Positions 34,881-48,139 are shown, numbered from the stretch's first letter. The stretch is 64,000 bases of DNA from Aphrophora alni (GCA_963513935.1 OY740773.1:100983291-101047290), one strand, 5' to 3'. Notes: generated by a model not told the origin, from the letters alone. Numbers and translations are program-made.

Positions 34881-36055
34881 TAGGCTTCAATGTGTTAATG
34901 ATTGGCATCCATATTGAAAATTGGTCACCATTTTTCACGGTTTCAAAAACAGTTTTAAAGTTATATTAAAAAATAATAACAGTCCCCCGTTTGAAATTTT
35001 TCATTAGATTACCATATACCGATAATGCGCATAATGAAAGAATCACCTTGTATATTGCTATGATGAGGGAGAGGGGGTAGGAAACACTCTCTAGAAGTTG
35101 AGCTTTAATTCGAAGTGTTATGTCACCTTGGTTTTTATAGCTTCTACAACCGAATTTTGATCGGTAAATTTAAAAATACATTTTTTTTTAATTTGAGGGT
35201 TTTATCAAGGATTTTATTAATGAACTATTAATGAACTTGCTCAAATTTTGCTCAAGTAAGGACTTCAATAAAAACGAATTGGTCACCAAGTCTAAAAAAA
35301 AGAAAATCAGTTCAGATTCATCGTTAAAAAACAATAAAATTAACTTTACCCATATTGCTCAAATTTTAGGAAATTAATTACCCAAATCCGTGTAAAAAAT
35401 ATACGACAAGGACGGGTGTTTATGGTAAAAGCAAAGGAAATTTAAGCCCTTATACACGTATAAATATTTTTCAATGGTGTCATAATGGTTCCTTTTTTAC
35501 TATTTACTCAAATACCGAAATGACATTTATGAGGAGGAAATTTGAGAAAAGTTTTTCCACCATTTATTTGCACACTTGTAAATCGAATCAAGCAATTTTC
35601 AAAATTTAATTTTACGAATTGAAAATAAAAAAATTTCCCTCAATTCTGATAATTGATTATTAAATACTTTTGACATAACAATTGACTGTCAAGAGTTGTA
35701 CAATGAAGCTAAATGGAGGGATTTACAAATCAACGTGTGTTGTAACATAATCCTTGTGTAATCCAATCAAGGGTTTACTAAGAGGATGTTTTGTGTTTGT
35801 CATATCTATTTGTACAATAATATAGAGCTAAATAAATAGTGTAAAAACAACTAACTACTTTTCTCATCTCCAAAAACAAAATAAAAGCGATCAAACATTT
35901 TTCATCAATTTATCAGTGAAAAGGTGAAAATGCACCATGGTCACAGTCTTTCAACGAATACATTTCTAAACTTGCTTCTCTCGTGCATTGAAATAAGTTG
36001 TCAACGTAAATTGTATTTGTTTACAATTGAGCTTTTAAAGACGGGTTAAGGTTAA
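34881..36055. other. Non-coding, A+T-rich
   Basis: The end-like word GAATCACCTTGTATATTGC at 35040 resembles the Tc1-like element end at 16060. No supported gene. Confidence 0.4.
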
Positions 36056-36059
36056 TTTT

Positions 36060-36330
36060 AGTTTTTGCCAATTATTCCTGAAACGTAATAATTTTTGACT
36101 TGTGATTACACGTATTTGGGTATTGATATTCATATTTCACTCAAATTTGGACGAAATTGGTATAACCGATTTTGAGAAATTACGTCTTTTGGCCGATTTT
36201 TTTACCAATAACTCACTAGCCGACACTTTTGGAAAGATGACGATTGTATGGGTCCTTAGAGGCTACACTTGAACAAAATTGTTTAAAATTATTTTGTAGT
36301 ATTTTTTTGTTTTTCATTATTACAGCTATC
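36060..36330 (+). repeat. Repeat L, copy 1
   Basis: TTGGCCGATTTTTT, ATAACTCACTAGCCG and GGGTCCTTAGAGGCTACACT then TGAACAA recur at 47755-47885 (GTGGCCGATTTTTT, ATAATTCACGAACCG, GGGTCCTTAGAGGCTACACT). Non-coding. Confidence 0.6.
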
Positions 36331-37789
36331 CTCAATTTGAGTTCATGTTTCATTGTCATGGTTTTTTAACAAATTTCGAACCGATATTTTTGATGAAGAT
36401 TTTTTTTTAAAAAAATGTATATAAGGCTTTTGGGGATGAGTGAATGAGAATGTTTGTGCAATCATTTTGAATCATCGTATACAGAGTATTCAGAAAATGT
36501 TGTCCCAAACTTAAAGTGGTTAAATTTTTTAACTGGAAACGAAAACTGCCCCTAAATTGTAAGTCATAACAAAAGTGAGCCCTCGCGGATGGCTGGTAGA
36601 TGTGAAACAACAAATTCATTTTTATGAAAACTATGCAAAATAAAAAATGGGATTTGAAAAAAAAAAAGAATGAAAATAACCAAATTGTTTAGATTTTTGT
36701 AAATAAAAGGACACATACAGTTGGCATTTATGATAAAATAAAGTTTAGGTTAATTTAACTAATAATATCTACAAACGATTATATCATTATAATACTTGTA
36801 TTATTTCATCTGTTGTATTATAACTCAACCCTATCTTTTACTTACTTTAGATCAACCTTTGCTCTGATTTAAGATTTTCTTCTGGCAACCTGTGGACTGC
36901 CCCCCCCCATTGGAGTTGGACAGCTCGTGAGCGCATAAAAATCAATGTATTTAGATCCAATATGGATATCCAGTTTCAATTTTTAAACTTAAACTATATA
37001 AAAAATAGGGAGTAAGAGACTTAAAACTCACTCTTTATATTAACTATTCTGTGTACCTTATAATGTTTACTCTATACCCCCCCCACCCCCAACCATATAA
37101 AGCCGTGTAGCGATAGTGTATGCAACAAGTGTTACAGTGTGTATTGCGTGAATTGTATAACTTACGCCGTAACGACTGTACATAGAAGTAGGAATGAAAA
37201 ATAATTAATTTGTTTACTTCAATAAAATAACTAGGACGTGTGAATATATTGATTTCAATGGACAATTTATTCTATCTAAAAGATGCAATTTACTTATATT
37301 TGTATCCCTCAAATATGGAAACAAACTTTGCAATAACTGTGTACGAAGATTTTCAATAGATATTCATACAGAGTGAGTATAGTTGAACTATTTGGTACAT
37401 CAGAACTTTAGAATCGTGTCAAAATTCAAAATATTTTGTCATGACCGTCACAATATGTATAAAGTCAGGACAAAAACCTTTATTTATATATTGAAAACAC
37501 TCTGGGGATGAAAAATTAAATGTAACTTTTACTTCACAATATACAAAGTATAGGATTTGTATACCGGTTTATTTTAATGTGGTAGTTGGTCTAGACTTAC
37601 ATTAAACATTTTCTCCGCCCTCCTCGTAGACCATTCCCAGTGGAGGTGAAAACTCAGCTACTATCCAGAAAAAAATTGGTCTTTACATTCAGTGTGGATT
37701 GTGGGGGTTTTACTTATGTAACTCATACCAAGAAAGAAAATTAACCATTTTAAACTAGTCCAGCATTACAATTTGAAGCCGATGCCGTT
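36331..37789. other. Non-coding, A+T-rich with C runs
   Basis: C-runs at ~36901 and ~37079. No supported gene. Confidence 0.4.
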
Positions 37790-37935
37790 TTGTATGAGTT
37801 AAAGAATTTGAGGTCGGATTTGCGGTATTGTATTCTCCTAACAAAATACCTTTAACATAATGATAAATTCGACATATGCTCTCATTTAAGATTTCAAATT
37901 TACAGCCTGGGTTGCGTCCCCATAAGGTCAAAATA
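37790..37935 (-). repeat. Solo fragment of foldback element D
   Basis: Reverse-complemented it reads GGGGACGCAACCCAGG, AATCTTAAATGAGAGCATAT, GTTAAAGGTATTTTGTTAGG and AGAATACAATACCGCAAATC. This is the same order as the arm unit of the element at 57729-58649. Confidence 0.65.
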
Positions 37936-38042
37936 AATTGATATTTACTTCAAAAAGTATATTTTAAAGTATAGTATTGACGTGCTAAGTTGTATTGCTT
38001 AATCTACAATTGTTCATAAAATAACCCAGTTCTGATACTTTT

Positions 38043-38485
38043 TGAACACCCTGTATATGTAAATAAACAGAGACTGCGGTCGAAAATTATTCCAAAGAAT
38101 GGATTTGGTGGACATTTCCTTGTCGCGGGTTTTGAAGATTACAACAGCTAAAATTCGTACGACATAAATTTGATAACAGTTAATAGGAGAAAAATCTTTA
38201 ATTATCAAAGCCATTAATATCACTCAAGATGATCTTAGAAAGATCACTTGGTTACAAACTTTGTATCGCTACCTTTAGCGAAGATAAATGTCCGTGTCAA
38301 ATCAAATACGCCAAGTTGTCCCAAGTCCCAAGACAGAGGGTTGCAAGTAAATAATTGAATACTCCTCAAATTTATAGAGTTAGCTTTATCCTGAGACATG
38401 CGGCTTCTTAGAGCTACAGACTTCTCTTGGTTTTGTTCAACAATTTCTTGGTTAATAAACCGAAATACAGGGTCACTCAGAACAT
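38043..38485 (-). mobile_element. TIR element E, copy 2 (both ends present)
   Basis: About 440 bp bounded by GAACACCCTGTATATG on the left and ATACAGGGTCACTCAGAA on the right, i.e. inward-facing ACCCTGTAT ends. 38160-38480 is the near-identical inverse of 33077-33390. The segment 38045-38160 shows what the truncated copy 1 lost. No transposase; non-autonomous. Confidence 0.75.
38244..38445 (-). pseudogene. Gustatory-receptor-like C-terminal fragment, copy 2
   Basis: The minus-strand frame repeats that of 33107-33307 with few changes: LRSIQLFTCNPLSWDLGQLG, VFDLTRTFIFAKGSDTKFVT, then Lys instead of Arg before the stop. The frame is open in both copies and has the same end. Because both are copies of one element, this shows common origin and only weakly suggests selection on the peptide. 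Confidence 0.42.
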
Positions 38486-41400
38486 CTCTCTAAAATTTTT
38501 AAGTTTTTTAATTACTACTTTTGCCTCATATACTTCTTACTGGAGATAAAATGGATAAAAGGGGATTTACATATATATAAAGTTATGATTGGTCAAAAAA
38601 TCAATATTTTGAGGATATATTTGTTTTGAGATTATCTCTGACTCCAATTGTTCAGTTTTTCAGAGTCATTCTAAAGTCCAAACTTGGCTGCCTGGACAAC
38701 CAATGTAATTGGCTTCGGGTTTCAGAACTGCTAAACAAAACTTCAATAAGGACCTACGTTCAAATTCCTACCCATGAAACACGTCACTCTCCGATGGGTC
38801 CAAGCCAAGTGACGCTATGTGCTAACGGTTATTCCAAAACTGCGGAGGAAACCAACGCCTAACAGATACGAACTGAATTCGCTTAACACCATATAATACG
38901 TTGCTTACCTATCAATACGATAAATCGCAAAGCGTTCAAGTTGTTACAACAACGGACATATACGCTTAGTTGGTGTTCAACATTCCGCTAAACTGTTATT
39001 CTTTACAAAATATCGGTAAACACTTTATTCGGTATCTATGATGAGTGTAAATTTTGTCCTACTAGCACGCTTGAACTTGGAACATTCGTTCAGATAATCA
39101 TCACAGGATTACTACTGTACCTACAAAAGATTCACTTTAAGATATGGAACAATTTATTTACATAAATTTATAACTTGCTTATGGATGTTTTATTTTTTGT
39201 GTTTATTTTTTATATGTCTAACTAACTCTTGAAAAACAATGGTTAATTAACTGACCCACAAATCTTACACTGTTCAAGTTATTCATTTGGTAAAGTTATT
39301 AGCGGATTATACCATTCACCAGTAAAGTGTTTTTTAAGTGTTGTCTTATGAATGCGCAGTGGTCTGTGGCCTAAACGTGTAGACTGATTTTAATTATATT
39401 TGGGCGTAATGCCACCATATTTCGGGACTTTTGTTCACATTTTTGAAAGTTAAAATGAGGATAGCCGACATGAGAAAAACACAAAGTTATGCTTTTCTCA
39501 AAATCACCTTTAACAATTTTGATGAAATTTTTACTCAAGTGTAGTCTCTTATGAGTTTGCTTTATCCTGCGATAGACGACTTACTCCTGAAACGGCATTT
39601 TTGATGAGCTAACGAAAATAAGTTTTTTTGCGTTCTATGAAATTTGAATTTTATCAAAATTTTAAAAAAGTCATAATATTAAGTTTTGTTCTTGTACGTT
39701 TTGAATTACGTGTAGGCTAAAAAAAGCGGATGTTTGAACCAAATAACAAGACACAGAAATGTTTAGTTTAAACATCTAAAGTTCAGAATTTTTATGAATT
39801 AATTAATTCGTTTTATGAATTGTAGTAAAAGTTGAAATATTAAAGTAAAAGAAATTGTGAAAAAGCTCGATCAGGTTGATATAATATAGCCTTTATATCT
39901 AATAATTTTGTTAAAAAATGTATGTTCACAAAACAGTTGGAAGTCAATCTATCAATTGTATAGCATAGAATAAGAATATAGAATTATTGGTTTCTAAGGA
40001 ATTGAATTGACCTTCTTATGATCTTGAAAACGTAGACCAAACAATAAATTATTAATCCCTGTCCCTGAATAAAATATAACTATGATCTAAAAAAGATTTC
40101 GCTCTAGGATAGAGAAAGTTTTACTTTCGTACGTAGAAAAGTAGTATACAGTGTGATACAGTCCACTCACCACCTTAATTTTGTATGAACTTATAGCTTA
40201 ACACTTTTGGGGCTTGTAACTAGGTCACCTGAAGTTTCTTTTATGATAGTTTGGAATTTTTCCACTCTCCATATAATCGGGAATTTTGAGAAGAAGGGGA
40301 AATTTTCAAATAAGGATGTATTTCTTACGATATGTCAAATTAAAAGTCATACAAAAGACTAAATTAACGGCGCTTACGAAACATTTTTTGGATGACCCTA
40401 ACCATAATGGCAGCACAAAAATCGTTTTTTTTTAGATTTTTATTGGTATAAAATATCAAAACTATTTAAAGCAGTTTTGACAAAATTATAATGATTAATT
40501 GCGATAAATGATGAATTTTCACCGGGAGGTCTCCAATACTATTATCTTTTTTGCAAATCAGACAACATTTCATACTGTGTCTGTTTCATTTCTCGTTTAT
40601 TATTGATATCAAATAAACTGATCAGGAAAATATGAAATACTGCAATGGTAATTCCTGTCTTAAGTAATAGAAAGCTGCATAGCTTAACTTATCAGCCTAG
40701 ACAGTAATATTAGGTTTTGATAAACGATTGAAGCCTCACAGTAAAGAAAACAAAATTATTAAGATGCTTATTATAGTTGACGTTGTAAATCATCATGTAA
40801 ATTTGAATGAGACTAAAAGGTAATTTAATCTCTTGCATTTTGTTCAAGAAAATATTTGAAAGAACTTGTCCAAAAGTTTAGATTAACAGGATCAGTTGCA
40901 TCTACAATCTGGATGACTACCTCTCGATTAGGAAAACTAATTTGAAACCGTAGCATAAATTGTAGAAGATTCCACAAATAATCTACCGGGTACGTAGCAG
41001 AACAGTGTGAAGTTTCAATTCATAAAATGTTTAATAAATAAATAAATTAAATCCATAATAGACTAAGCTATGTAACTATTTTAAAGTTCGTGAAATAAAC
41101 GAAGATGGCCCTGACAAATACAGTTGTGGAAAAACATGGATAATTTGATTAGAGTTAACCACTAATTTAGTAAAATATAATACATTGACTGATTATTGCA
41201 CTTTTTCATTTTTTTCTGTCAATGGCCTAGTAAATAGATAAAACAGCTGATACTGGGATATGAAAAACCCTCATGTTGTTTTTATTTGGTTTTGGAAATT
41301 GGTGATTGGAAAATGCTCAGTTGATATAAGATATTCAGTTGATTCAATTTAATGACACATGATAAAAACTAAAAAAAAAACATGATACAACAGGCAGTAA

Positions 41401-42195
41401 AGAACTTAGCCCTAATAGATGGATTTTCAATTCCCTCACATCGAAACTCCTGTCGCCGTTGTTCTCAATCACAGATCCCTACTAATTGCAGCTTCCCAAT
41501 TCTCCCCACGAAGCTGAGTAACGCATTAAAAATTTTGACAATTCACAATCCTGAATTAGCAATGGCATAAATACATTATGCAACTTGCGACTGGATAAAC
41601 TAGGTTGAAGCAAATATCAACCACAACTTGTAAGTTGTAAACAAAGTTATATCGGTAACCAACATGACTTCCTAGAATATAAACTAGAAAACACATCAAA
41701 AATAACTTCCTCAACCAACTTTCCGGCCTCAGATGAGAAATTGTATTTTATATGAATGAGGTTTATTCGTATACATTAAAACTTTTCTAGTTTTCTGTGT
41801 GTTGGCCTCGTGGTATATATACTTAAAGGGTTCGATGAGACAAATAAATCAGTTAAATAACTTTTTTTTTACCAGTGAATGTTATTTCTAGTTTTTAAAG
41901 ATTGCTCTGAAACCCAAAGCGCAACCAAAGATTTAACAACGGCGATCCAAAGTTCCACGCTTCACAAACGTTAAAGGGATGTACAACTCGTTTGTCCTCG
42001 ACCTTGTCGACTCACCTTACGGTGAATTTGCCGGACAATTTTTAGCCTTATTTTAAGTAGAGGTTGTTTTATTTTCAATTAACTACATCATAAACTGTAA
42101 TGAACTCCAGTGAAAATGAACCTCTTTTTGTTAGTAGACAAGTTTTTTATAATTTGATCAAGTTTATTTGTTAGTTTTATTTTATAATTTTTCAC
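38486..42195. other. Non-coding, A+T-rich
   Basis: No supported gene over 3.7 kb. The ORFs at 38626-38862 and 41382-41570 have near-normal amino-acid composition but no motif I recognise. 39420-39560 has words loosely like repeat L. No tandem array or TIR pair seen. Confidence 0.4.
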
Positions 42196-42199
42196 GATT

Positions 42200-42375
42200 T
42201 TCTAGTTGTAGATGTAGGTTACAGAGAACTGACTCTTCCACATCACGGATTAATTACCTGTGGAAAACGTTACACTATTTACCTGTTAGGAGTGTGAGAG
42301 GGAGAAAACCTAGCACATTAAATTTTAGTCTGTATCAGTTTAATTGTAACCTTCTCAGTATGATGACAATACATT
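42200..42375 (+). pseudogene. Possible LINE RT C-terminal remnant
   Basis: The frame reads RTDSSTSRINYLWKTL, then LPVRSV and STLNFSLYQFNCN. It loosely follows the jockey/CR1-type tail pattern R....F..R....WN.LP....A....FK..L. The ORF start is in unrelated sequence and there is no upstream RT. The call is tentative. Confidence 0.3.
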
Positions 42376-43929
42376 AGGGTAGTATAATAAACATTGCATA
42401 ACTAGATTATTAAAACAGTTTTATTTTTTGTTTCCTGTTTTAGTGTTTTGGGGGATTCTTTATTTTCCTAATTGTGAATTTCTCCGCGGTTGTCTTTGAA
42501 CATTTACTTTATATTAGTAGTCAGTTTTTACATAGTTCACCATTTTGATTAAGACCAAATAAACGGTTTCCCAGTACTGTTAAAAGGAACACCACATATA
42601 TTCCTAAAATTCTATTTAAGCCTCTCACAGTTGTTTCACGTTGGTTCACGTACTCAAGTTTTATATTGAGTATTATCTAACTTTATTAAGTATTATTATA
42701 AATTTTACTTAAATAAAATGGGTTTTATAGGGATAATAAAAAAATACTGGAGTTTGGGTTAATTCTTACAAAAGACTGGTTAATATTTAAAACTAAGGTA
42801 AAACAAAATTGAATGGCACAACATTCAATCGTGAAGGAAATGACTAATGAATCCTGAACTGTCAAATGCACTTAACACATCCTATTGTTACGCAATCCAT
42901 TGTTGAGACAAATAACAAGAAGAGTGGACTTTTTACGTGAGTGTCACTTGTTTTGTACGGATACTTTCTGTCGATTGAATAATAACAAAACAGGCACCTA
43001 CTCTTAGCAATTAAAATTTGTTTGCTTTAATTAGATTGGTTTTCTCCGAATTGTCTGGTATAATAAGACTCATATTTATTTTTGGAGATATAGAATAAAA
43101 ATGGAAAATATCATTAAGTGTGCAAGGCCCGTGTGGCACCAAGTGGAAAGATAAATACTTTAAAACATTGAAATTCACTTCTTTAAATTTCATTGTGTGT
43201 GGGTGGTGTGTGCGGGGGAAATGAAAAACAAATTAATTAATCTATAATACATCTCAATTTTTCTATTCAAATATGCCAATATAAACACTTTCATTTTTCT
43301 TATTTGTGTGCCAAAAATGTTAATTGAAAATAATTTTAAGTTTTGCATTTATTAGTTGTAAATTGTTACAACTTCTAAAACTTTTTGGTAAAACTACAAT
43401 TCCTCGGCACTCTGACTTTAACCCTGTATTTCGTAATTCATATTTATATTTTGTAATCATTTCAAATATTATAAACTCTACCTACAACAAAACAAAACTG
43501 TTTCTAGATTTAAAAAAAACTTATCTTATTGTAAACCTATGTTTAATAAACCATAATTGAGCAGTTTCAAATATATTACAGTTCTTCAGATTGTTTGAGA
43601 AATTCACTTTTTTTTGAGGAAAAAATTTGACGATATTATTTTAAAATTTAAAAAAATATAATTCATAACAATTTGTTTACCTTTTCAAAACATTAAAAAT
43701 GAAAGGTCTCCGATTTCGATACATTTCATATTTTGAGTATGTGTGTTATTGTTTATTAGCGATTTCTAAAAGTAATTTAAAAATAAATTACATTTACAAA
43801 CGATGAAAGATTTTTAAATCGAACGTAACCTGCCATCAGTACAGTGGATACAACCCTCTTGACAGTGCAGTTGATATTTTTACTCAATGTAGTAGAGCTC
43901 AAATTCCCATTTATTCATGTCGACTTTTG
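42376..43929. other. Non-coding, A+T-rich
   Basis: No supported gene or repeat. Confidence 0.4.
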
Positions 43930-44140
43930 TAGTGCATTCTGAACGTTAAATCGACTATAGTAATTATTCTGATTACGAATATGTATGTTTAATTGACGAA
44001 GAAATTAATATGTTGGCGCTAGGACGTTTAAAACACTTCAAATTTATAGATGTAACTGTCCTTATATACCTACAGACCCTATGTTGTGAGGTTTTAGTAC
44101 ATGCTTGACACTTTTATTTCACCAATTATTCTTGACTATA
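43930..44140 (+). repeat. Repeat G, partial copy 3
   Basis: TATTCTGATTACGAATATGT, AATATGTTGGCGCTAGGACG, CTTCAAATTTATAGATGTAA and GTTTTAGTACATGCTTGACA match 51825-51975 in order. Confidence 0.65.
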
Positions 44141-45034
44141 GTTGCGCGATTTCGCTACTCCACAAAAATTGGAACGAAATCGGAATAACTGTTCTTGAGA
44201 AATTAAGTATTTCAACAGCCTAATTGTCAATATTTTAGTTTTGTTATAAATAACTCGTGAATATGCAATTTTAGAGAAATTGTGACCCAATAATAATAAT
44301 AATTTAATGTACTTTTCTTAAGGGAGTTACCCCTAAATTTTGCGTTATACAAAAAGTATTGAGTCCCGAAATATGGATAAAGTATATCCATATACCAAAG
44401 CTGACAAAAATCTGTCCTCTCGTTTACGCTGTTGACAGGTAGACATTATTTCCCAAAATAGTTTATATTTGTCTTAGGGGACCTCAAAACTAATAAATCC
44501 ACACACAAATTATGTATCGACGTTTGGCCCATCACATAACTTACCTTGTTCTACGTATAACCGAGATACTAGAAAATAATAATAAAGTGTTTCTGATTTG
44601 TTTTCCTCCATTCTGTAAATACTCTTACCGTTTATTACTTTTTACATCTATTATATACAATTTTTCTTTGTAAATTCTGAATATTTAAAACAAAATCATG
44701 GTTACATTTACCAGCTTATGTACGAGTTAAATAAAATAAACACAAAAGCAAATTTATCTGTAGCAAAACCTCCCCTACAAAGAGCGAGATAACATTAACA
44801 CATTATATTTGTGGAAACTTGCCACAAGGTATTTCAAGCAGAACTGATAGAACACTGGCATGATGCCATGATTTCATCAACGAAAGTAAAAAGCACAGCC
44901 TCCTTTATGTTACCAGTTATGTACATTTTATTAGCACTTCACATTCTTCTCAATGTACAAATAAATACTGGGCCAAAGCTTGTTCACTTGATATCGTAGT
45001 TTGTAATATATTTGTCTTTAACACTCATGAACTC
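44141..45034. other. Non-coding, A+T-rich
   Basis: 44150-44290 has loosely repeat-L-like words (GAAATTAAGTATTTC, ATAACTCGTGAA). No supported gene. Confidence 0.4.
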
Positions 45035-45234
45035 AATGCAATCCTAGCACGAACTACCCCCTTTTTTTCATGTGGTTTTGGGTTACATCCCTCTCTTTCA
45101 TTTAACTGTTCCCTTCTGACTCTATCAGAATGTCGAGAGATAGGGGTCTTTATTTTATGTTCAATTCTAGATTTTTTTTATGTGATAACCGCTAGGTTTT
45201 TCACCTTCAAACAACAAGAAAAAATTGTATAACA
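45035..45234 (+). repeat. Repeat J, copy joined to repeat F
   Basis: GGGTTACATCCCTCTCTTTC, TGACTCTATCAGAATG and GATAGGGGTCTTTATTTTAT match 54290-54400. It continues (AACAACAAGAAAAA) directly into repeat F, as does the copy at 54255, so J and F may be parts of one element. Confidence 0.6.
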
Positions 45235-45795
45235 TTTAAAAAATATCCTGTCGCCATTTTGAATTAGAGTAAATTAGCAATCTCTAGCTTACACAGTTAT
45301 TTTCTTTTAAACACGACTTTTAAATTGAGGTATTATTCGATGGGGCTTTTACATTTGAAAATTTTGGATCCCCCCCCTAAAATATGGTACTTCTACACTA
45401 AAAAACCCATCTACAATTTAACCACTCTACATTTTAAAGTTCAAGTTACACAACCGTCCCAGGCCGGTATATATATACTCAAATACACGTACATAAAAAA
45501 TATATATAGTTCTAAGAGAGTTTATTTGCAGTTTTTTACTGGTAATTTTTGAAATTAGATTTTTATGGAGATATTGATGAATAATTATTATTCCCTGACT
45601 TTGGATTTGTGGATTGGTCTGTGAGATAGGTTGTGCAATGTTTCCCCCCCCCCCCGTTTATATATAAACACGAATCAAAGTTACAAAGTTGAACCTACTC
45701 TGTGCGAACTTAACTCTAGTTGCGTCATATTTAACTATGACACCCTAAACCACTATGATTTTGAGTTTCCCCTCATAAACCCCCATTTTGAAGTA
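45235..45795 (+). repeat. Interspersed repeat F, copy 2
   Basis: Collinear with the reverse complement of 1-565. Long C runs lie at 45365 and 45643-45655. The copy starts TGTCGCCATTTTGAATTAGA and ends near TGAGTTTCCCCTCATAAACC. Confidence 0.72.
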
Positions 45796-46493
45796 GGATT
45801 TACTTGACCTTAAATGCCAAATTGTGGAGTTTTTACACTAATTAAATTTTAAAATTTAGCTTTTTACTTTTTAAAGTTTAAACTTACTTAACCGACCCAG
45901 GATTTTTTTGACAAGGGTTTTCACGATTAGTTTGTCAAACACTCTTGTAATTTTGAACATTAACATTTTAAAAATCTAATAAACATATACCTAAAAAACT
46001 TTTCAGTTTACTTGTTTTACTTTTTAACCACATATCAGATTAAGTTATCGATACTTTATTTATGAATTGCTTTAAACTACAACTTTACAGTTTACGACAA
46101 AAGCGATGGCGTTTTAAAAGACATTTTTATCAAAAATTTATATGTAATTTTTTTTTTGTACAGATTGATATCCCAAAATTTGTAAAACGGGTAGTGAAGT
46201 ACTCTACAAATATAATTTCCTAAACGATATTTTTTTTTTTCAAAATTGTGAAGATAACGGTTAAACTTACTGGCGGTTCTATTTACATTTCTCTACAACG
46301 ACCTACTTAATTAATGTGGCCAATTCTTTCGCCACTTCTAGCATTATCCGAACTTCTGCTGCCATACTTCGGATTAGGTCTATTTTCAAAAGCTGTCGTA
46401 CACTATAATTATTTGGTTCTAATAATCATACTTCTATAACAGACCACTTAAAGACAAATTTTGTAAAATCTGGACAAAACTCCATCAGATACG
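45796..46493. other. Non-coding, A+T-rich
   Basis: No supported gene. Confidence 0.4.
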
Positions 46494-46563
46494 AAATTTG
46501 GTGGAAAGTTAGGTTTTGGTTACCATTGAAGTAACCAGAAAACCTTTACTTTCCACCAAATTT
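46494..46563. repeat. 70-nt hairpin with ~30-bp stem
   Basis: AAATTTGGTGGAAAGTTAGG then TTTTGGTTAC folds back on GTAACCAGAAAACCTTTACT then TTCCACCAAATTT, with a 7-nt CATTGAA loop and two small bulges. Size and loop resemble a pre-microRNA or a tiny snapback element. No expression evidence is available. Confidence 0.7.
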
Positions 46564-47690
46564 TGTTGTCTGGCGGATTTTTCTCCAGTAAAAATCTTTA
46601 TTCGGTAGTCTGTAACAAGTCCACTTTCTGCACAAGGCGACGAGGAAAATTTTCCCCTTTCCTTTTCATTCTTATAGAAAACGTATCACTTATACAAACT
46701 CTCAGAAATGCAAAAAAAAAACGAACAAGTTTTTGTATTGTAGCGATAATTTTAGTCAGGAGTTTCTTACACACTTTTTTCCAAGTGTCATTATTTTTCT
46801 TCTGTATAGACCTTTCCAAAGATATGTTACAAAATATAGATTGCCAATAAATAAATGAAGTTGCCTTAAATCCCTTTAAAAAAGGAGATAATATTTAACC
46901 TCTAAAACGTTACAAAACTTATAATTGATATAGTGGTAGTTTCCGATGATAAACAGATCTAAAATAGTTTAGAATTTAGTCAGGTGTGTCAGGAATAATT
47001 TTATAATAAGTATAAATATAATTATTTATTGTAGACAATTCAAAAGTTTTGCCCTATACAAATTATAGTTTGGATGTATATCAACAAATTCCTGTCTATT
47101 ACCTTTAAATTTCTATATAAAAAGTAGAAAGATTATAGACAACTTAATCCGGTACTGAGCATCTTGAATAAAAAATACAAACTGTTATTTATAAGTACAA
47201 AATAAAACAGTATTTATATATAAATAAATAAATCACCTGTTTAAAAGTTATTGGTTCTCTAAGGGAACATTTTTCACCGCTAACGTTGGAACTTTCAAAG
47301 ATAATTCACCGAAGACTTGGTATAGTTTTAAATTACGGCTTCAACAGGTTTTAATAACATTTACAAACGTTGTCATGGTCGTGTTTTTCAACGTAAGTTC
47401 CATTTCAAATAAATAGTAAGTTGCTGAATTATAAAAGTTGGTTTACTGAAAATATTAAATTTGATTAAAAAGTTATGAAAAGTTATGTATAAAAAAATTA
47501 ATTTAAAATGTAAATTATTATTTATGTATTATAATTATTATAAATTAATAAAAAACGTTTGATTTTTTATTTAGTTAGAAAAAAGTTGTGCAACAACTTG
47601 CACAAACTCTCTCACTCACCCACCCACAAAACTAATTAAATTAAAATCAAAGTAAATGACCGAAAAATATAATATATAAAATAATATGTG
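46564..47690. other. Non-coding, A+T-rich
   Basis: The ORFs at 46563-46850 (plus) and 46598-46819 (minus) show no recognisable motif. Block 47590-47635 (CAAACTCTCTCACTCACCCA) recurs near 60772. Confidence 0.4.
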
Positions 47691-47705
47691 TTAGGTTAGG
47701 TTAGG
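47691..47705 (+). repeat. Three TTAGG units
   Basis: TTAGGTTAGGTTAGG is the canonical insect telomeric repeat, here only three units. A reverse-strand run of about 2.5 units lies at 52630-52643. Confidence 0.6.
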
Positions 47706-47754
47706 TGTGTTTTTCTTTTTTTACCTGAGCTGTAATTTTTATAATTCGCATTTT

Positions 47755-47890
47755 ATTACACGTGGCCGATTTTTTAGTTTTTTTAACGATAATTCACGAA
47801 CCGGGGGTTGTTTTTTAAATGGCGACAAATATATTTTGATTTGGGTCCTTAGAGGCTACACTTGAGCAACATTTTATCGGAAATGACTAT
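47755..47890 (+). repeat. Repeat L, copy 2
   Basis: See the matched blocks listed for 36060-36330; the best block is GGGTCCTTAGAGGCTACACT. Confidence 0.6.
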
Positions 47891-48139
47891 AACAATAATA
47901 ATTCCCTGTCCTTTTTTACTAAACTTTTAGTATTAAATAAATAGAAGAAAGTTTCCCGGAGATGTGGATATATTATACCCACATTCCAATTTGACCAATT
48001 CCACCAATCTAGTTAGAATTGGTAACTCTCAAAAAGACAAAAATTCATTTTAAAACCGTGACTTATTATAATTAAATTTAATAGAGAGTTTGATGAATAT
48101 TTTTTTATACAATAATATTTCAAGTGAAAAATATACTAC

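Noticed and set aside
33017..38862. One 5.4-kb transposon bounded by long inverted repeats at 33.1 and 38.2 kb
   Set aside because: The right copy has its own two ends within ~440 bp, so the arms are two separate copies of a short element in opposite orientation. The DNA between them holds no transposase.
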